Shown here one piece after another: positions 9,629 to 18,385 of a stretch of DNA of 64,000 nucleotides. Numbering within the stretch: the stretch's first letter is position 1; every line of letters starts with the position of its first letter. Position numbers and translations under genes: made by a program. The notes beneath the pieces were generated by a model that was not told the origin of the DNA, ran no database searches, and worked only from the letters and a program-made list of their open reading frames with translations. Source of the DNA: VXPQ01 sp965116435 (lineage in GTDB: Bacteria; Bacteroidota; Rhodothermia; Rhodothermales; VXPQ01); the NCBI GenBank assembly GCA_965116435.1, contig OZ220686.1, positions 682,001 through 746,000 on the forward strand, read 5' to 3'.

Positions 9629-10585
9629 ATGTCCCTCAGGGATTTTTTTCAGAGCGAACAGGTGCAATCTTTCCTCGCTGGAGGGGCAGGGCAGGATTTG
9701 CTGATTTCTGCCCTCCTCGCGCTGGCCGCGGCGATTCTGGGGTATGTCCTGCGCCGCCTGCTGTCGCGCTATGTCGAAGACCCGGACCGGCGGTACCGGG
9801 CCTCGAAAATGGTCGGACGGCTGCTCGGACTGTTCACGGCGCTGGCCATCCTCTTCGTATGGTCGGCGGGACAGGGACCCGGACCCGCCACCATCCTGAC
9901 CGTGGTCGGCGCCGGGCTCGCCATCGCCCTGCGGGAAGTGCTGCTTTCGTTTGCGGCATGGGTGCATATGCTGATTCGGGCGCCCTATCAAAGTGGAGAC
10001 CGGATCGAGGTGAATGGGCTGCAAGGCGACGTGATCGACATTCGGCCGCTGCACAGTACGCTGATGGAAACGCAGGGCCTGGTCGAGGGCGGACAGAGCA
10101 CGGGGCGCATCGTACATATTCCGAACAACTGGTTGTACCAGCACGGGGTGTATAATTACACGCAAGGGTTCCGGTTCATCTGGAACGAGATTCCGTTTAC
10201 CGTCACCTTCCGGTCAAACTGGCAGGCGGCCCGGGACATCCTGGTGAAACTGGCCTCCGAAGCAACCGGCCCGGTCGAAGAACAGGCCCGGGAAGAAATC
10301 CGGAAAATGTCCCGCGAGTACCTTGTGCATTACGATGTGCTGACGCCGTTCGCGTATGTGCGCGTCACGCAAAACGGGATTCTCCTGTCCCTCCGGCACT
10401 TGACCGAGGTGCGCAAGCGGCGCACTATGGAGCATAGGCTCACGATACGCGCCCTCGAAGCATTCCAGAAGCACGGAGATATCGAACTGGCCTACACGAT
10501 GATTGGCTACGGAATGGATGCCAACCAGCCCATGGAGGTTCCGCCGGACGCGCTTTCCCAAACGCCCGACCGCGAACCTGCATAA
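9629..10585 (+). CDS. MscS-family mechanosensitive channel
   Basis: The protein has 318 aa. The order is two or three N-terminal membrane helices, the pore-lining helix (TVVGAGLAIALREVLLSFAA), the conserved loop PYQSGDRIEV followed by a beta domain (GLQGDVIDIRPLHSTLMET) and a C-terminal cytosolic vestibule. It protects the cell from hypo-osmotic shock by opening under membrane tension. Its last dozen residues (DALSQTPDREPA) lie in DNA that resembles the distal part of repeat R2, so the C terminus may derive from the repeat. It stands alone: tkt/VKOR is divergent on the left, and repeats separate it from trpE. Confidence 0.9.
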   Translation: MSLRDFFQSEQVQSFLAGGAGQDLLISALLALAAAILGYVLRRLLSRYVEDPDRRYRASKMVGRLLGLFTALAILFVWSAGQGPGPATILTVVGAGLAIALREVLLSFAAWVHMLIRAPYQSGDRIEVNGLQGDVIDIRPLHSTLMETQGLVEGGQSTGRIVHIPNNWLYQHGVYNYTQGFRFIWNEIPFTVTFRSNWQAARDILVKLASEATGPVEEQAREEIRKMSREYLVHYDVLTPFAYVRVTQNGILLSLRHLTEVRKRRTMEHRLTIRALEAFQKHGDIELAYTMIGYGMDANQPMEVPPDALSQTPDREPA

Positions 10586-10589
10586 ACCA

Positions 10590-10897
10590 CGAACCTAAAT
10601 AACTAAGGGATGCACTGATCAAATCCACTTCGATCAGCGCTTCACGTACGCGAGCAGCGTTTGTAATGATTTTATCGTTAAAATCATCGGAAAACACGGC
10701 GTTTTGCGTCGTCGGGGTCGTGAAGCGCCCTTCGGGAGGCATCGAGGAGCGCGCTGGCGGCGTCATTCCTCATTATGTGGGGCCTGCCACACTGCTTCGT
10801 CATTCCTTGCCAGCCCACTCCTCGATGCCTCTGATCTTCGCGGACTTAATCAGAGCATCCTAAGGTTCGAAATTTCGCCGCCTTACTTTTTTAGGGC
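10590..10897 (-). repeat. Repeat R2, copy 1, interrupted by element copy B
   Basis: Removing the 253-bp element (10608-10860) and one TAAG copy joins 10590-10607 to 10865-10897. The rejoined sequence, read on the minus strand, matches R2 at 25252 and 45648: CCCTAAAAAAGTAAGG, a GCGAAATTTCG core, then AGGTTCG. The ends CGAACCT and AGGTTCG are complementary. The element therefore landed inside an older R2 copy. The gap between mscS (10585) and trpE (10948) is almost all repeat DNA, so any trp promoter upstream of trpE must lie in it. Confidence 0.7.
10608..10860 (+). mobile_element. 253-bp MITE-like element, full copy B, TSD TAAG
   Basis: A non-autonomous element without a plausible gene. The left terminus begins GGATGCACTGATCAAATC, and the right terminus read inward begins GGATGCTCTGATTAAGTC. 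The two 30-bp ends agree at 23 positions. TAAG flanks both sides (10604-10607 and 10861-10864). Each end is itself a hairpin (CTGAT...GATCAG) and the interior holds a second one (ATGATTTTA/TAAAATCAT). Copies at 21898 and 35179 have the same length and nearly the same sequence in the opposite orientation. Confidence 0.88.
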
Positions 10898-10947
10898 GCA
10901 CCGTGCGCCGCCTTTCCCAACGCCCAGAATACGCTGCATTACAGGCC

Positions 10948-12432
10948 ATGTCGCTGGACCATTTCATACGACTTGCGGAGGCGCACCGGCACAAGGGGAA
11001 CCTCGTCGTGCCGATCTGTCGCCGACTGAGCGCAGACCTGCTGACGCCCGTCTCGGCCTTCCTCGCCTTCCGCAAGCAAAGCCGGTTCGGCTTTCTGCTG
11101 GAAAGCGTGGAAGGCGGCGAAAAACTGGCGCGCTACTCCTTTCTCGGGAAAAATCCATACCGCATCGTGCGGGCATTCGGCCCAGAGACGGTCGCCGAAG
11201 ACGCCCGCGGCGCCACGCACGCCCTCGAAGGCAACATTTTCGAGGCGATGCAACGGGAAATGGATCGCTATACGGAAGTCCGGACCAGCGGGTTGCCTCC
11301 CTTCGTAACCGGCGCGGTGGGCTACCTCGGCTATGACGCGGTGCGCCTGATCGAACGCTTGCCCGACCCCCCGCCGGACGACCTGCACATCCCGGACGCC
11401 GTCTGGTGCTTTTACGACAGCCTGGTTGCGTTCGACCATGTAAAACGGCAACTGGTCCTGATCGCCTGCGCCTTCGTGCACGAAGGAGACGATCCGGCCC
11501 TTGCGTACGCCCGCGCCACCGAGCGCATGGACGCCCTCGAAAAAGAACTTTCGGAGGCCACCCCGCCTCGCCCGGACCCCATACGAATTTTGCAGGAAAA
11601 TATGGATTCGAACTTCGAACGGGCGGAATTCGAGGAAGCCGTCGAGCAGGTCAAGCGTTATATCTACGAGGGAGATATCTTCCAGGCTGTGTTATCGCAA
11701 CGTTTTTCCATGCCGTACGAAGGGGATCGGATCAATCTGTATCGTGCGCTGCGGCAGGTAAACCCCTCGCCGTATTTGTTCTACCTCGATTTCGACGATT
11801 TTTCGCTCATCGGCTCTTCGCCGGAAGTGCTCGTGCGCATCGGAGGCGATACGGCGGAGGTGTTGCCCATTGCCGGGACGCGCCCCCGGGGCGACACGGA
11901 GGAGGACGACCGCCGCCTCGAAGCGGAGTTGCTGGCCGACCCGAAAGAACGGGCGGAACACCTGATGCTGGTAGACTTGGGCCGGAACGATCTGGGACGG
12001 GTGTGCCGCCATGGTTCCGTGCAGGTAGATCGGTATGCCTACGTGGAACGATATTCGCACGTTATGCATATCGTGTCGTCGGTATCCGGCGAACTGGATC
12101 GCAAAAGAGGCGCCATGGATGTGCTCGCCGCCTGCTTCCCCGCAGGCACCGTAAGCGGAGCGCCCAAGGTGCGGGCCATGGAAATCATAGACGAACTGGA
12201 ACCGTCTGCGCGCGGCGCCTACGCGGGCGCGGTCGGATATATGGATTATTCGGGAAACATGGACACCTGCATCGCCATCCGCACCATGCTCGTGCAAAAA
12301 GACCGCGTGTTCGTACAGGCGGGATGCGGTCTGGTCGCAGACAGCAAACCGTCCAGCGAATTCGAGGAAACGGTCAACAAGGCGCGGGCGCTGAAGGAAG
12401 CCATTCTCCTTGCCTCGGAGGGATTGTTGTAA
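10948..12432 (+). CDS. trpE: Anthranilate synthase component I
   Basis: TrpE converts chorismate to anthranilate using ammonia from TrpG. From the ATG at 10948 (MSLDHFIRLAEAHRHKGN) the protein is 494 aa; an in-frame GTG at 10903 would add 15 residues. The tryptophan feedback site motif LLES is present (FGFLLESVEGGE, about residue 47). The chorismate-binding domain shows PIAGTRPRG (about 307), LMLVDLGRNDLGRVC and FPAGTVSGAPKVRAMEIIDELE. The PIAGT form separates it from PabB-type enzymes (PMKGT in the fusion at 42375). It is the first gene of the trp operon; no Trp-rich leader ORF is seen upstream. Confidence 0.96.
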   Translation: MSLDHFIRLAEAHRHKGNLVVPICRRLSADLLTPVSAFLAFRKQSRFGFLLESVEGGEKLARYSFLGKNPYRIVRAFGPETVAEDARGATHALEGNIFEAMQREMDRYTEVRTSGLPPFVTGAVGYLGYDAVRLIERLPDPPPDDLHIPDAVWCFYDSLVAFDHVKRQLVLIACAFVHEGDDPALAYARATERMDALEKELSEATPPRPDPIRILQENMDSNFERAEFEEAVEQVKRYIYEGDIFQAVLSQRFSMPYEGDRINLYRALRQVNPSPYLFYLDFDDFSLIGSSPEVLVRIGGDTAEVLPIAGTRPRGDTEEDDRRLEAELLADPKERAEHLMLVDLGRNDLGRVCRHGSVQVDRYAYVERYSHVMHIVSSVSGELDRKRGAMDVLAACFPAGTVSGAPKVRAMEIIDELEPSARGAYAGAVGYMDYSGNMDTCIAIRTMLVQKDRVFVQAGCGLVADSKPSSEFEETVNKARALKEAILLASEGLL

Positions 12433-12468
12433 CCGCCGCGCATCGTACGCCAACGCCATACTTGCATT

Positions 12469-12945
12469 ATGTCTTTGATCATGGGAATAAAGGACCTTTT
12501 CCTGAACAAGGGATGGGCCGGAAAAACGCTCTCCCGGGCGGAAACCGCCACGCGGCTCAATCCGCTTATTCGCGCCCATTGCGCCCTGAATCATTCGCAC
12601 GAATACGCCGTGCGCGCGCTCGAAAACCGGGAAGCCGCGGACGAACTGGCTGCCTTGCAACGCATGGCCCGCATGGATACCGGCAAACTGAGCGAAGTCG
12701 TGCTGAGCGCCGGGGGTACGCCGTTCAACGGCACGTCGATGGAGCCGGAGGATTTCAACCTCGGACAAAGCGACCGCGAGATCGTGCAAGCGCTTGGCAA
12801 GCTGGAAGGCGAGTTCGAGCAACTGCTCCGCAGCGAAATGGAAACCGCGCATCAGATGCGTACGCGCGCCATCCTGTCCGCCGTCCTGACCAACACCCGC
12901 ACCCGGCGAAACTATGTGCGGAAACTGATCGCGCAGCGCCGCTGA
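12469..12945 (+). CDS. Unrecognised small helical protein inside the trp operon
   Basis: A 158-aa, charged, probably all-helical soluble protein without signal peptide or membrane segment (MGIKDLFLNKGWAGKT near the start). It has regularly spaced heptad-like stretches (EYAVRALENREAADELAALQ; LEGEFEQLLRSEMETAH) that recall four-helix bundles, but I see no metal-ligand pattern that would fix a family. It starts 36 bp after trpE and ends 30 bp before trpS, on the same strand, so it is very likely transcribed with them. Function unknown. Confidence 0.75.
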   Translation: MSLIMGIKDLFLNKGWAGKTLSRAETATRLNPLIRAHCALNHSHEYAVRALENREAADELAALQRMARMDTGKLSEVVLSAGGTPFNGTSMEPEDFNLGQSDREIVQALGKLEGEFEQLLRSEMETAHQMRTRAILSAVLTNTRTRRNYVRKLIAQRR

Positions 12946-12975
12946 TCTCCTGAACCACTCCTCGCGCCGCGCTCC

Positions 12976-14028
12976 ATGCCTTCCGAACGCATCGACCCGA
13001 CCATGCCTGCTCCCGATCTTCCCAAAAGCAGCGAAGTCATCGTTTCCGGCATTCAACCGTCGGGCGCATTGCATTTCGGAAATTATTTCGGGGCCCTCCG
13101 GCAGCACATCCAGCTGCACGAAACACACGAAGCCTGGTACTTCATCGTGAATTACCACACGTTGACCACGCTTCGGGACCGGGACAAACTGCGGCGATAC
13201 ACGCTGGACGTGGCGCTGGATTACCTGGCCCTCGGGTTCAATCCCCAGGCTGCCTGCCTCTTCGTGCAAAGCGACGTCCCGGAAGTTACCGAGCTGGCCT
13301 GGATTTTCAACAACCTGACCACGGTATCCCACCTGGAGAAAGGCGTGGCCTACAAGGATAAGGTGGCGCAAGGCATCGCGGCCAACGCGGGGCTGCTTAC
13401 CTATCCCGTGTTGCAGGCGGCGGACATTCTGATCTACGGCGGCACGCTGGTGCCGGTGGGGGCGGATCAGAAACAGCACATCGAAATGACGCGGGTCCTC
13501 GCAGAACGGTTCAACCGGACGTATTGCCCGGAGGACGATCCCGTCTTTCCCGTACCCGAACCCTGGATTCTGTCCGACGTGGCGGTGGTGCCCGGCCTGG
13601 ACGGGCGGAAAATGTCCAAAAGCTACGACAACGCCATCGGCATTTTCGAGGAGGGCAAGGCGCTCAAGAGCAAAGTAATGCGCATCGTAACCGATTCGAC
13701 CCCGCTCGAAGCCCCGAAAGACCCGGACTGCGACCATGTGTTTACGCTCATCCGGCTGTTCGCCGACGAGGACACGCAGGCGCGCATCGCCGACGCGTAT
13801 CGGGCCGGAGGGTATGGATACGGCCACGCCAAGAAAGAATTGCTCCGGCTCATCGACGAACATTTCGCCGAGGCGCGTAGCCGGAGGAAAGAACTGGCCC
13901 GCCGCCCGGACGATGTGCTCGACGTCTTGCGCGAAGGAGGCCGCAAGGCGCGGGAGCGCGCCAGCGAATACATGGAACGCGTTCGGGAACGCGTCGGATT
14001 GATCACCACGTATCAGAACCTCCTATGA
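12976..14028 (+). CDS. trpS: Tryptophanyl-tRNA synthetase
   Basis: A class I aminoacyl-tRNA synthetase charging tRNA-Trp. It has 350 aa. The HIGH-equivalent is GALHFGNYFGAL, the KMSKS loop is intact (GRKMSKSYDNAI), and the tryptophan-binding block VGADQKQHIEMTR is present. A start a few codons further in (MPAPDLPKSSEV) is possible. Its place between trpE and trpG is unusual: it puts the enzyme that consumes free Trp under the same transcript as the biosynthetic genes. Its stop overlaps the trpG start (ATGA). Confidence 0.96.
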   Translation: MPSERIDPTMPAPDLPKSSEVIVSGIQPSGALHFGNYFGALRQHIQLHETHEAWYFIVNYHTLTTLRDRDKLRRYTLDVALDYLALGFNPQAACLFVQSDVPEVTELAWIFNNLTTVSHLEKGVAYKDKVAQGIAANAGLLTYPVLQAADILIYGGTLVPVGADQKQHIEMTRVLAERFNRTYCPEDDPVFPVPEPWILSDVAVVPGLDGRKMSKSYDNAIGIFEEGKALKSKVMRIVTDSTPLEAPKDPDCDHVFTLIRLFADEDTQARIADAYRAGGYGYGHAKKELLRLIDEHFAEARSRRKELARRPDDVLDVLREGGRKARERASEYMERVRERVGLITTYQNLL

Positions 14029-14627
14029 TTCTCGTCATCGACAACTACGATTCGTTTACCTATAATCTTGTGCATCTCGTGGGGCGGCGCACGAGCAAGG
14101 TGGACGTGGTCCGGAACGATGTGCTCGACGTAGACGCCATACGCGCGCGGGCGCCGAAAGGCATCCTGATTTCGCCCGGACCCGGCCGCCCCGCCCAGGC
14201 AGGCGTCACGGAAGCGGTCGTGCACGCGCTGGGGCCTTCCGTGCCGATCCTCGGGGTGTGCCTCGGGCATCAGGCGATCGGCGAGGCGTACGGCGGGCGC
14301 ATCGGATACGCGCCCACGCTGATGCACGGCAAGACCAGCCATATTGCGCACGACGGGCAAGGGGTGTTTCGGAACGTGCCCGATCCGTTCACGGCGACGC
14401 GCTACCATTCGCTTGTCGTGGATCGCGCCAGCGTACCCGCTTGCCTCGATATATCCGCAGAAACAAGCGACGGCGTGGTCATGGGACTGCGGCACCGGGA
14501 GCATCCGGTGGAAGGCATTCAGTTTCACCCGGAAAGCGTGCTGACCATTGAGGGGCCCCGCATCGTAGACAATTGGCTGGAAGATGTGCTGGGGGACGCT
14601 ATGGGAACCCCGGGCGCCGCCTCCTGA
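14025..14627 (+). CDS. trpG: Anthranilate synthase component II (glutamine amidotransferase)
   Basis: It supplies ammonia from glutamine to TrpE. It has 200 aa. The class I amidotransferase triad is visible: nucleophile Cys in GVCLGHQAIGEAYGG, and His and Glu in EGIQFHPESVLT; the N terminus MILVIDNYDSFTYNLVHLV is typical. The window holds no separate pabA, so this subunit may also serve the PabBC fusion at 42375, as in organisms with an amphibolic TrpG; that is inference. It is translationally coupled to trpS and followed 18 bp later by trpD. Confidence 0.96.
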   Translation: MILVIDNYDSFTYNLVHLVGRRTSKVDVVRNDVLDVDAIRARAPKGILISPGPGRPAQAGVTEAVVHALGPSVPILGVCLGHQAIGEAYGGRIGYAPTLMHGKTSHIAHDGQGVFRNVPDPFTATRYHSLVVDRASVPACLDISAETSDGVVMGLRHREHPVEGIQFHPESVLTIEGPRIVDNWLEDVLGDAMGTPGAAS

Positions 14628-14645
14628 CCCCATCCTGCAAGACGC

Positions 14646-15677
14646 ATGCAACGCTACCTGAACATACTTGCCGCCGGAGAAACGCTGCAAAGCGAGGAGG
14701 CCGAGCGCGCCATGCGCCTGTTGATGGAAGGCGCCTCGGAGCCGGAATGCACGGCGGCGTTTTTGATGGGACTTCGGGCGCGGGGGGAAACGCTGGACGA
14801 GCTGGTCGCCTTCGCCAAAATCATGCGGGCGTTTGCGATCCCGGTGGACACGGGCGACCCGGACGCCATCGACCTGTGCGGCACGGGAGGAGACGGGGCA
14901 GACACCTTCAATATCTCGACCGCCGCCGCGCTCGTATGCGCTGGCGCAGGCGTTACGGTCGCCAAACATGGAAACCGGTCCGTGTCGTCGAAATGCGGCT
15001 CGGCGGACGTGCTGGAAGCGCTCGGCGTCAAAACGGCGCTGGGCAAGGCGGGCGTGGAATATTGCTTCGAAAAGGCGGGCGTCGCCTTCCTGTTCGCCCC
15101 GTTCTTTCACCCTGCGATGAAGCATGTGATGCCGGTGCGCAAAAAACTCGGCGTACGCACGTTTTTCAATATTCTGGGGCCATTGTGCAACCCGGGCGGG
15201 GTGCGCCGTCAGTTGACGGGCGCCTTCAACGAACGAACCGCCCGGATCATGGCGGCCATCCTGGACCGCCTCGGCGCCCGGCACGTGCTGGCCGTACACG
15301 CGCAAGACGGCCTGGACGAGGTGTCGCTGGCGGACGATACGGCGGCCTTCGAAGCGTGCGAAGGCGCGGCGGCGACCGGCCTGACGGAACGCATCCTGCG
15401 CCCCGAAGACCTGGGCTTCGCCCGCTGCGCCCGGCGCGCGCTGAAAGGCGGCGACCGCCACGAAAACGCCGCCATCATTCAGGGAGTGCTTGCCGGCGAT
15501 CCGGGGCCGCGGCGGGATGTGGTCGCGCTCAATGCAAGCTACGCCCTGTGGACGTCCGGGAAATTCGATACGCTGGCCGCCTGCCGCAGCGCCGCCGAAG
15601 AGAGCATCGATTCGGGCCAGGCGCAAGACACGCTCAAGCGCCTGGCCGACGCCTCGCACAACGCGCCGGCCTCATGA
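14646..15677 (+). CDS. trpD: Anthranilate phosphoribosyltransferase
   Basis: It joins anthranilate to PRPP. It has 343 aa, the standard size. The PRPP-binding glycine motif CGTGGDGADTFNIST lies at about residues 78-92, followed by KHGNRSVSSKCGSADVLEALG and VFNILGPL-like NILGPLCNPGG. No fusion to TrpG. Its stop overlaps the trpC ATG (ATGA), continuing the tight packing of the operon. Confidence 0.97.
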   Translation: MQRYLNILAAGETLQSEEAERAMRLLMEGASEPECTAAFLMGLRARGETLDELVAFAKIMRAFAIPVDTGDPDAIDLCGTGGDGADTFNISTAAALVCAGAGVTVAKHGNRSVSSKCGSADVLEALGVKTALGKAGVEYCFEKAGVAFLFAPFFHPAMKHVMPVRKKLGVRTFFNILGPLCNPGGVRRQLTGAFNERTARIMAAILDRLGARHVLAVHAQDGLDEVSLADDTAAFEACEGAAATGLTERILRPEDLGFARCARRALKGGDRHENAAIIQGVLAGDPGPRRDVVALNASYALWTSGKFDTLAACRSAAEESIDSGQAQDTLKRLADASHNAPAS

Positions 15678-16468
15678 CGATACTCGACCGCATCGTAGCG
15701 GATACGCGCAACGTCGTAGCCACCCGAAAAGCCGCTACGCCGCCGGCGACGCTGGAAAACATGGCTGCCTTTTCCCGAAGCAGGCATTCCCTCGAAAACG
15801 CGCTGCGAACCGACGGGCCGTCGATCCTTGCAGAAATCAAAAAAGCCTCGCCGTCCCAGGGCGTCATCCGCAGCGATTTTCGTCCCGCAGAGATTGCCCG
15901 GGGCTACGAAGCCGGGGGCGCCTGCGCAGTGTCTGTCCTCACCGAACCCCGCCATTTTCAGGGATCGCTGGACGATCTTCAGGCGGCCCGGCAGGCCCTT
16001 TCCCTGCCCGTCTTGCGAAAAGATTTCATGGTAGACGAGTATCAACTGATAGAGGCCCGGGCCTATGGCGCCGACGCCGTGCTGCTGATCGCCGCCATCC
16101 TGTCCGGGCCGCACCTGCGCGATCTGCTGCACGCGGCGCAGGCCCTGGACCTGGACGCGCTGATCGAAGTGTATGCGCCGGACGAACTGGACCGCATCGA
16201 TTTCGACGAGGCGCGCATCGTGGGCGTGAACAACCGCGACCTGCGAACCTTTGACGTAGACATCCGGCATACCCTCCGCGTCTTCGAACAGGTCCCGGAC
16301 CATGTAGTCCGGGTCTCGGAAAGCGGCCTGGCGTCGGGACTCGAGGTGCGCTTCCTGCACGAACGCGGCGTCGACGCCTTTCTGATCGGCGAAACCTTCA
16401 TGCGGGCAGCGGATCCCGGCGCCGCCCTGACGAAGCTCCGAAGCGAAGCAAACCGCATCGACGCATGA
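15674..16468 (+). CDS. trpC: Indole-3-glycerol phosphate synthase
   Basis: It closes the indole ring by decarboxylation of CdRP. From the ATG at 15674 (MTILDRIVADTRN) it has 264 aa and a single TIM-barrel domain, not fused to TrpF. Landmarks: SILAEIKKASPSQGVIR with the catalytic lysine, VLRKDFMVDEYQ, and GVNNRDLRTFDVD and VSESGL near the phosphate site. A longer open frame back to 14573 is antisense-free noise over trpD and was ignored. ATGA overlaps on both sides couple it to trpD and trpF. Confidence 0.97.
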   Translation: MTILDRIVADTRNVVATRKAATPPATLENMAAFSRSRHSLENALRTDGPSILAEIKKASPSQGVIRSDFRPAEIARGYEAGGACAVSVLTEPRHFQGSLDDLQAARQALSLPVLRKDFMVDEYQLIEARAYGADAVLLIAAILSGPHLRDLLHAAQALDLDALIEVYAPDELDRIDFDEARIVGVNNRDLRTFDVDIRHTLRVFEQVPDHVVRVSESGLASGLEVRFLHERGVDAFLIGETFMRAADPGAALTKLRSEANRIDA

Positions 16469-17190
16469 CGACCCGACTGAAAATATGCGGCATAACGAGG
16501 CTGGAAGACGCCCGGTACGCCGCCGCCGCAGGCGCCGATTACCTTGGATTCGTGCAGCACCCCGGCAGTCCCCGCTATATCGAGCCGAAACAGGTGCGGG
16601 ACATCGTCGAATGGATTCATGGCCCGCAACCGGTCGGGGTGTTCGTGAATGCGCCGGTCGATGTGGTGAACCGGACCGCCGAACAAGCCGGCTTCGACCT
16701 GGTGCAGCTCCACGGCGAGGAACCGGTTTCCGATATCCTCCGGATCGAGCGTCCCGTCATCAAAGCGTTTCGGATTGCCCCGGATACAACCCCCGAAGCG
16801 TTGTCCCGGAGGATGCGGGCGTATGCACACGCGGCCGCCTGTTTTCTGCTGGATGCGTACAGCGAACACGTCTACGGCGGCAGCGGCCAGACGTTCGACT
16901 GGCGCATCGCAAAACCGGAAGCAGCCCCCCCGGAAGCAGACCCACCAGACAGCCCGGAGCGGCCCGGCGTTTTTCTGGCGGGCGGCATCCATGCAGGCAA
17001 CGTAGCCGAAGCGATTCGTACGCTGCGCCCCTTTGCCGTGGATGTGTCCAGCGGACTTGAATCGGCGCCCGGACACAAGGATTTTTCCAGAATCGACGCC
17101 TTTATGGACGCCTTCCGGGAGGCACAGAACCCACCGCAAAACGCACCGCAACGCCCGCCGCATACGACACCGACAGAACCGTACGCATGA
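16465..17190 (+). CDS. trpF: Phosphoribosylanthranilate isomerase
   Basis: A TIM-barrel Amadori isomerase acting between TrpD and TrpC. It has 241 aa, longer than the usual 200-220 because of an insert rich in Pro/Glu/Ala before FLAGGIHAGNVAEAI and a disordered tail (NPPQNAPQRPPHTTPTEP). The catalytic cysteine is in LKICGIT (residues 6-12), the general-acid Asp region is LLDAYSEHVYGGSGQTFDW, and the C-terminal VDVSSGLESAPGHKD is standard. ATGA overlaps join it to trpC and trpB. Confidence 0.96.
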   Translation: MTTRLKICGITRLEDARYAAAAGADYLGFVQHPGSPRYIEPKQVRDIVEWIHGPQPVGVFVNAPVDVVNRTAEQAGFDLVQLHGEEPVSDILRIERPVIKAFRIAPDTTPEALSRRMRAYAHAAACFLLDAYSEHVYGGSGQTFDWRIAKPEAAPPEADPPDSPERPGVFLAGGIHAGNVAEAIRTLRPFAVDVSSGLESAPGHKDFSRIDAFMDAFREAQNPPQNAPQRPPHTTPTEPYA

Positions 17191-18380
17191 TGGAAAAAAC
17201 ACACCCGCTCCCCGACGAACGCGGGCATTTCGGGGTGTACGGCGGCATGTTCGTGCCCGAAACCCTGATTCCCGCCGTGGAGGAAGTACGCAAGGCCTAC
17301 GAGAGCGCCCGGCAGGACCCGGCGTTCCGGCAGGAACTTCGCGGAATGCTCGAAAACTATGCCGGACGGCCTACGCCCCTGACGTTTTGCGAACGCCTCA
17401 GCGACGCCATCGGCGGCCCGAAAATCTATCTGAAACGGGAAGATTTGTGCCACACGGGCGCGCACAAGATCAACAATACGATCGGGCAAATCCTGCTGGC
17501 CCGCCGCATGGGCAAGATGCGCATCATCGCGGAAACAGGCGCAGGACAGCATGGCGTGGCGACCGCAACCGTGTGCGCCCGATACGGCATGGAATGCATC
17601 GTCTACATGGGCGAAGAAGACGTCGAGCGACAACAACTGAACGTGCTGCGCATGCGGCTGCTCGGGGCCGAGGTGCGGCCGGTATCCAGCGGCAGCCGCA
17701 CCCTGAAAGACGCCACCAACGAGGCGATCCGGGACTGGGTCACCAACGTGCGCGATACGTTCTACATCATCGGGTCCGTCGTGGGGCCGCATCCGTACCC
17801 GATGATGGTCCGCGACTTTCACCGGGTCATTGGAGACGAAACCCGGAGGCAACTTGAGGATGCGGAGGGACGGCCTGCTCCCGACGCAGCAGTAGCCTGC
17901 GTGGGAGGCGGCTCGAACGCCATCGGGCTGTTCTACGGCTTCCTGCAAGACCCGAAGGTGTCGCTGTACGGCGTCGAGGCGGCGGGCGAAGGCCTGGACG
18001 GGCGCCATGCGGCGACGCTTACGCAGGGTTCGCCCGGCATTCTGCACGGCGCCATGAGTTATTTGTTGCAGGACGCCGAGGGGCAAGTGCAGCTGGCGCA
18101 TTCCATCTCGGCGGGGCTGGACTACCCGGGCGTGGGCCCGGAACATGCCTGGCTGCGGGATGCAGGGCGCGTACAGTATGTGTCCGCCACGGATGCGGAA
18201 GCCCTCGACGGGGTGAAATTGCTGTCGAAAACGGAAGGCATTATTCCGGCCCTCGAGACGGCGCACGCCATCGGCTGGATGGCCCACGGCGTACGCGGCA
18301 TGGCGCGGCATGAAATCGTCGTGGCGAATTGTTCGGGGCGCGGCGACAAGGATATGGGCACGATCTCCAAACACCTCTGA
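17187..18380 (+). CDS. trpB: Tryptophan synthase beta chain
   Basis: A PLP enzyme that condenses indole with serine. It has 397 aa. The PLP lysine sits in CHTGAHKINNTIGQ, the phosphate-binding loop is VGGGSNAIG, and the catalytic-site motif AETGAGQHGVATAT is intact. The N terminus (GHFGVYGGMFVPETL) is that of the TrpB1 type that works with TrpA. It follows trpF with an ATGA overlap and is separated by five bases from trpA. Confidence 0.97.
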   Translation: MMEKTHPLPDERGHFGVYGGMFVPETLIPAVEEVRKAYESARQDPAFRQELRGMLENYAGRPTPLTFCERLSDAIGGPKIYLKREDLCHTGAHKINNTIGQILLARRMGKMRIIAETGAGQHGVATATVCARYGMECIVYMGEEDVERQQLNVLRMRLLGAEVRPVSSGSRTLKDATNEAIRDWVTNVRDTFYIIGSVVGPHPYPMMVRDFHRVIGDETRRQLEDAEGRPAPDAAVACVGGGSNAIGLFYGFLQDPKVSLYGVEAAGEGLDGRHAATLTQGSPGILHGAMSYLLQDAEGQVQLAHSISAGLDYPGVGPEHAWLRDAGRVQYVSATDAEALDGVKLLSKTEGIIPALETAHAIGWMAHGVRGMARHEIVVANCSGRGDKDMGTISKHL

Positions 18381-18385
18381 ACATC

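Noticed and set aside
11692..13863. 723-codon minus-strand open frame across trpE, the helical-protein gene and trpS
   Set aside because: Arg/His/Gly-rich translation without any family motif; it is the antisense shadow of well-supported genes in GC-rich DNA.
14013..15659. 548-codon minus-strand frame over trpG and trpD
   Set aside because: Antisense shadow of motif-confirmed trp genes; no recognisable domain.
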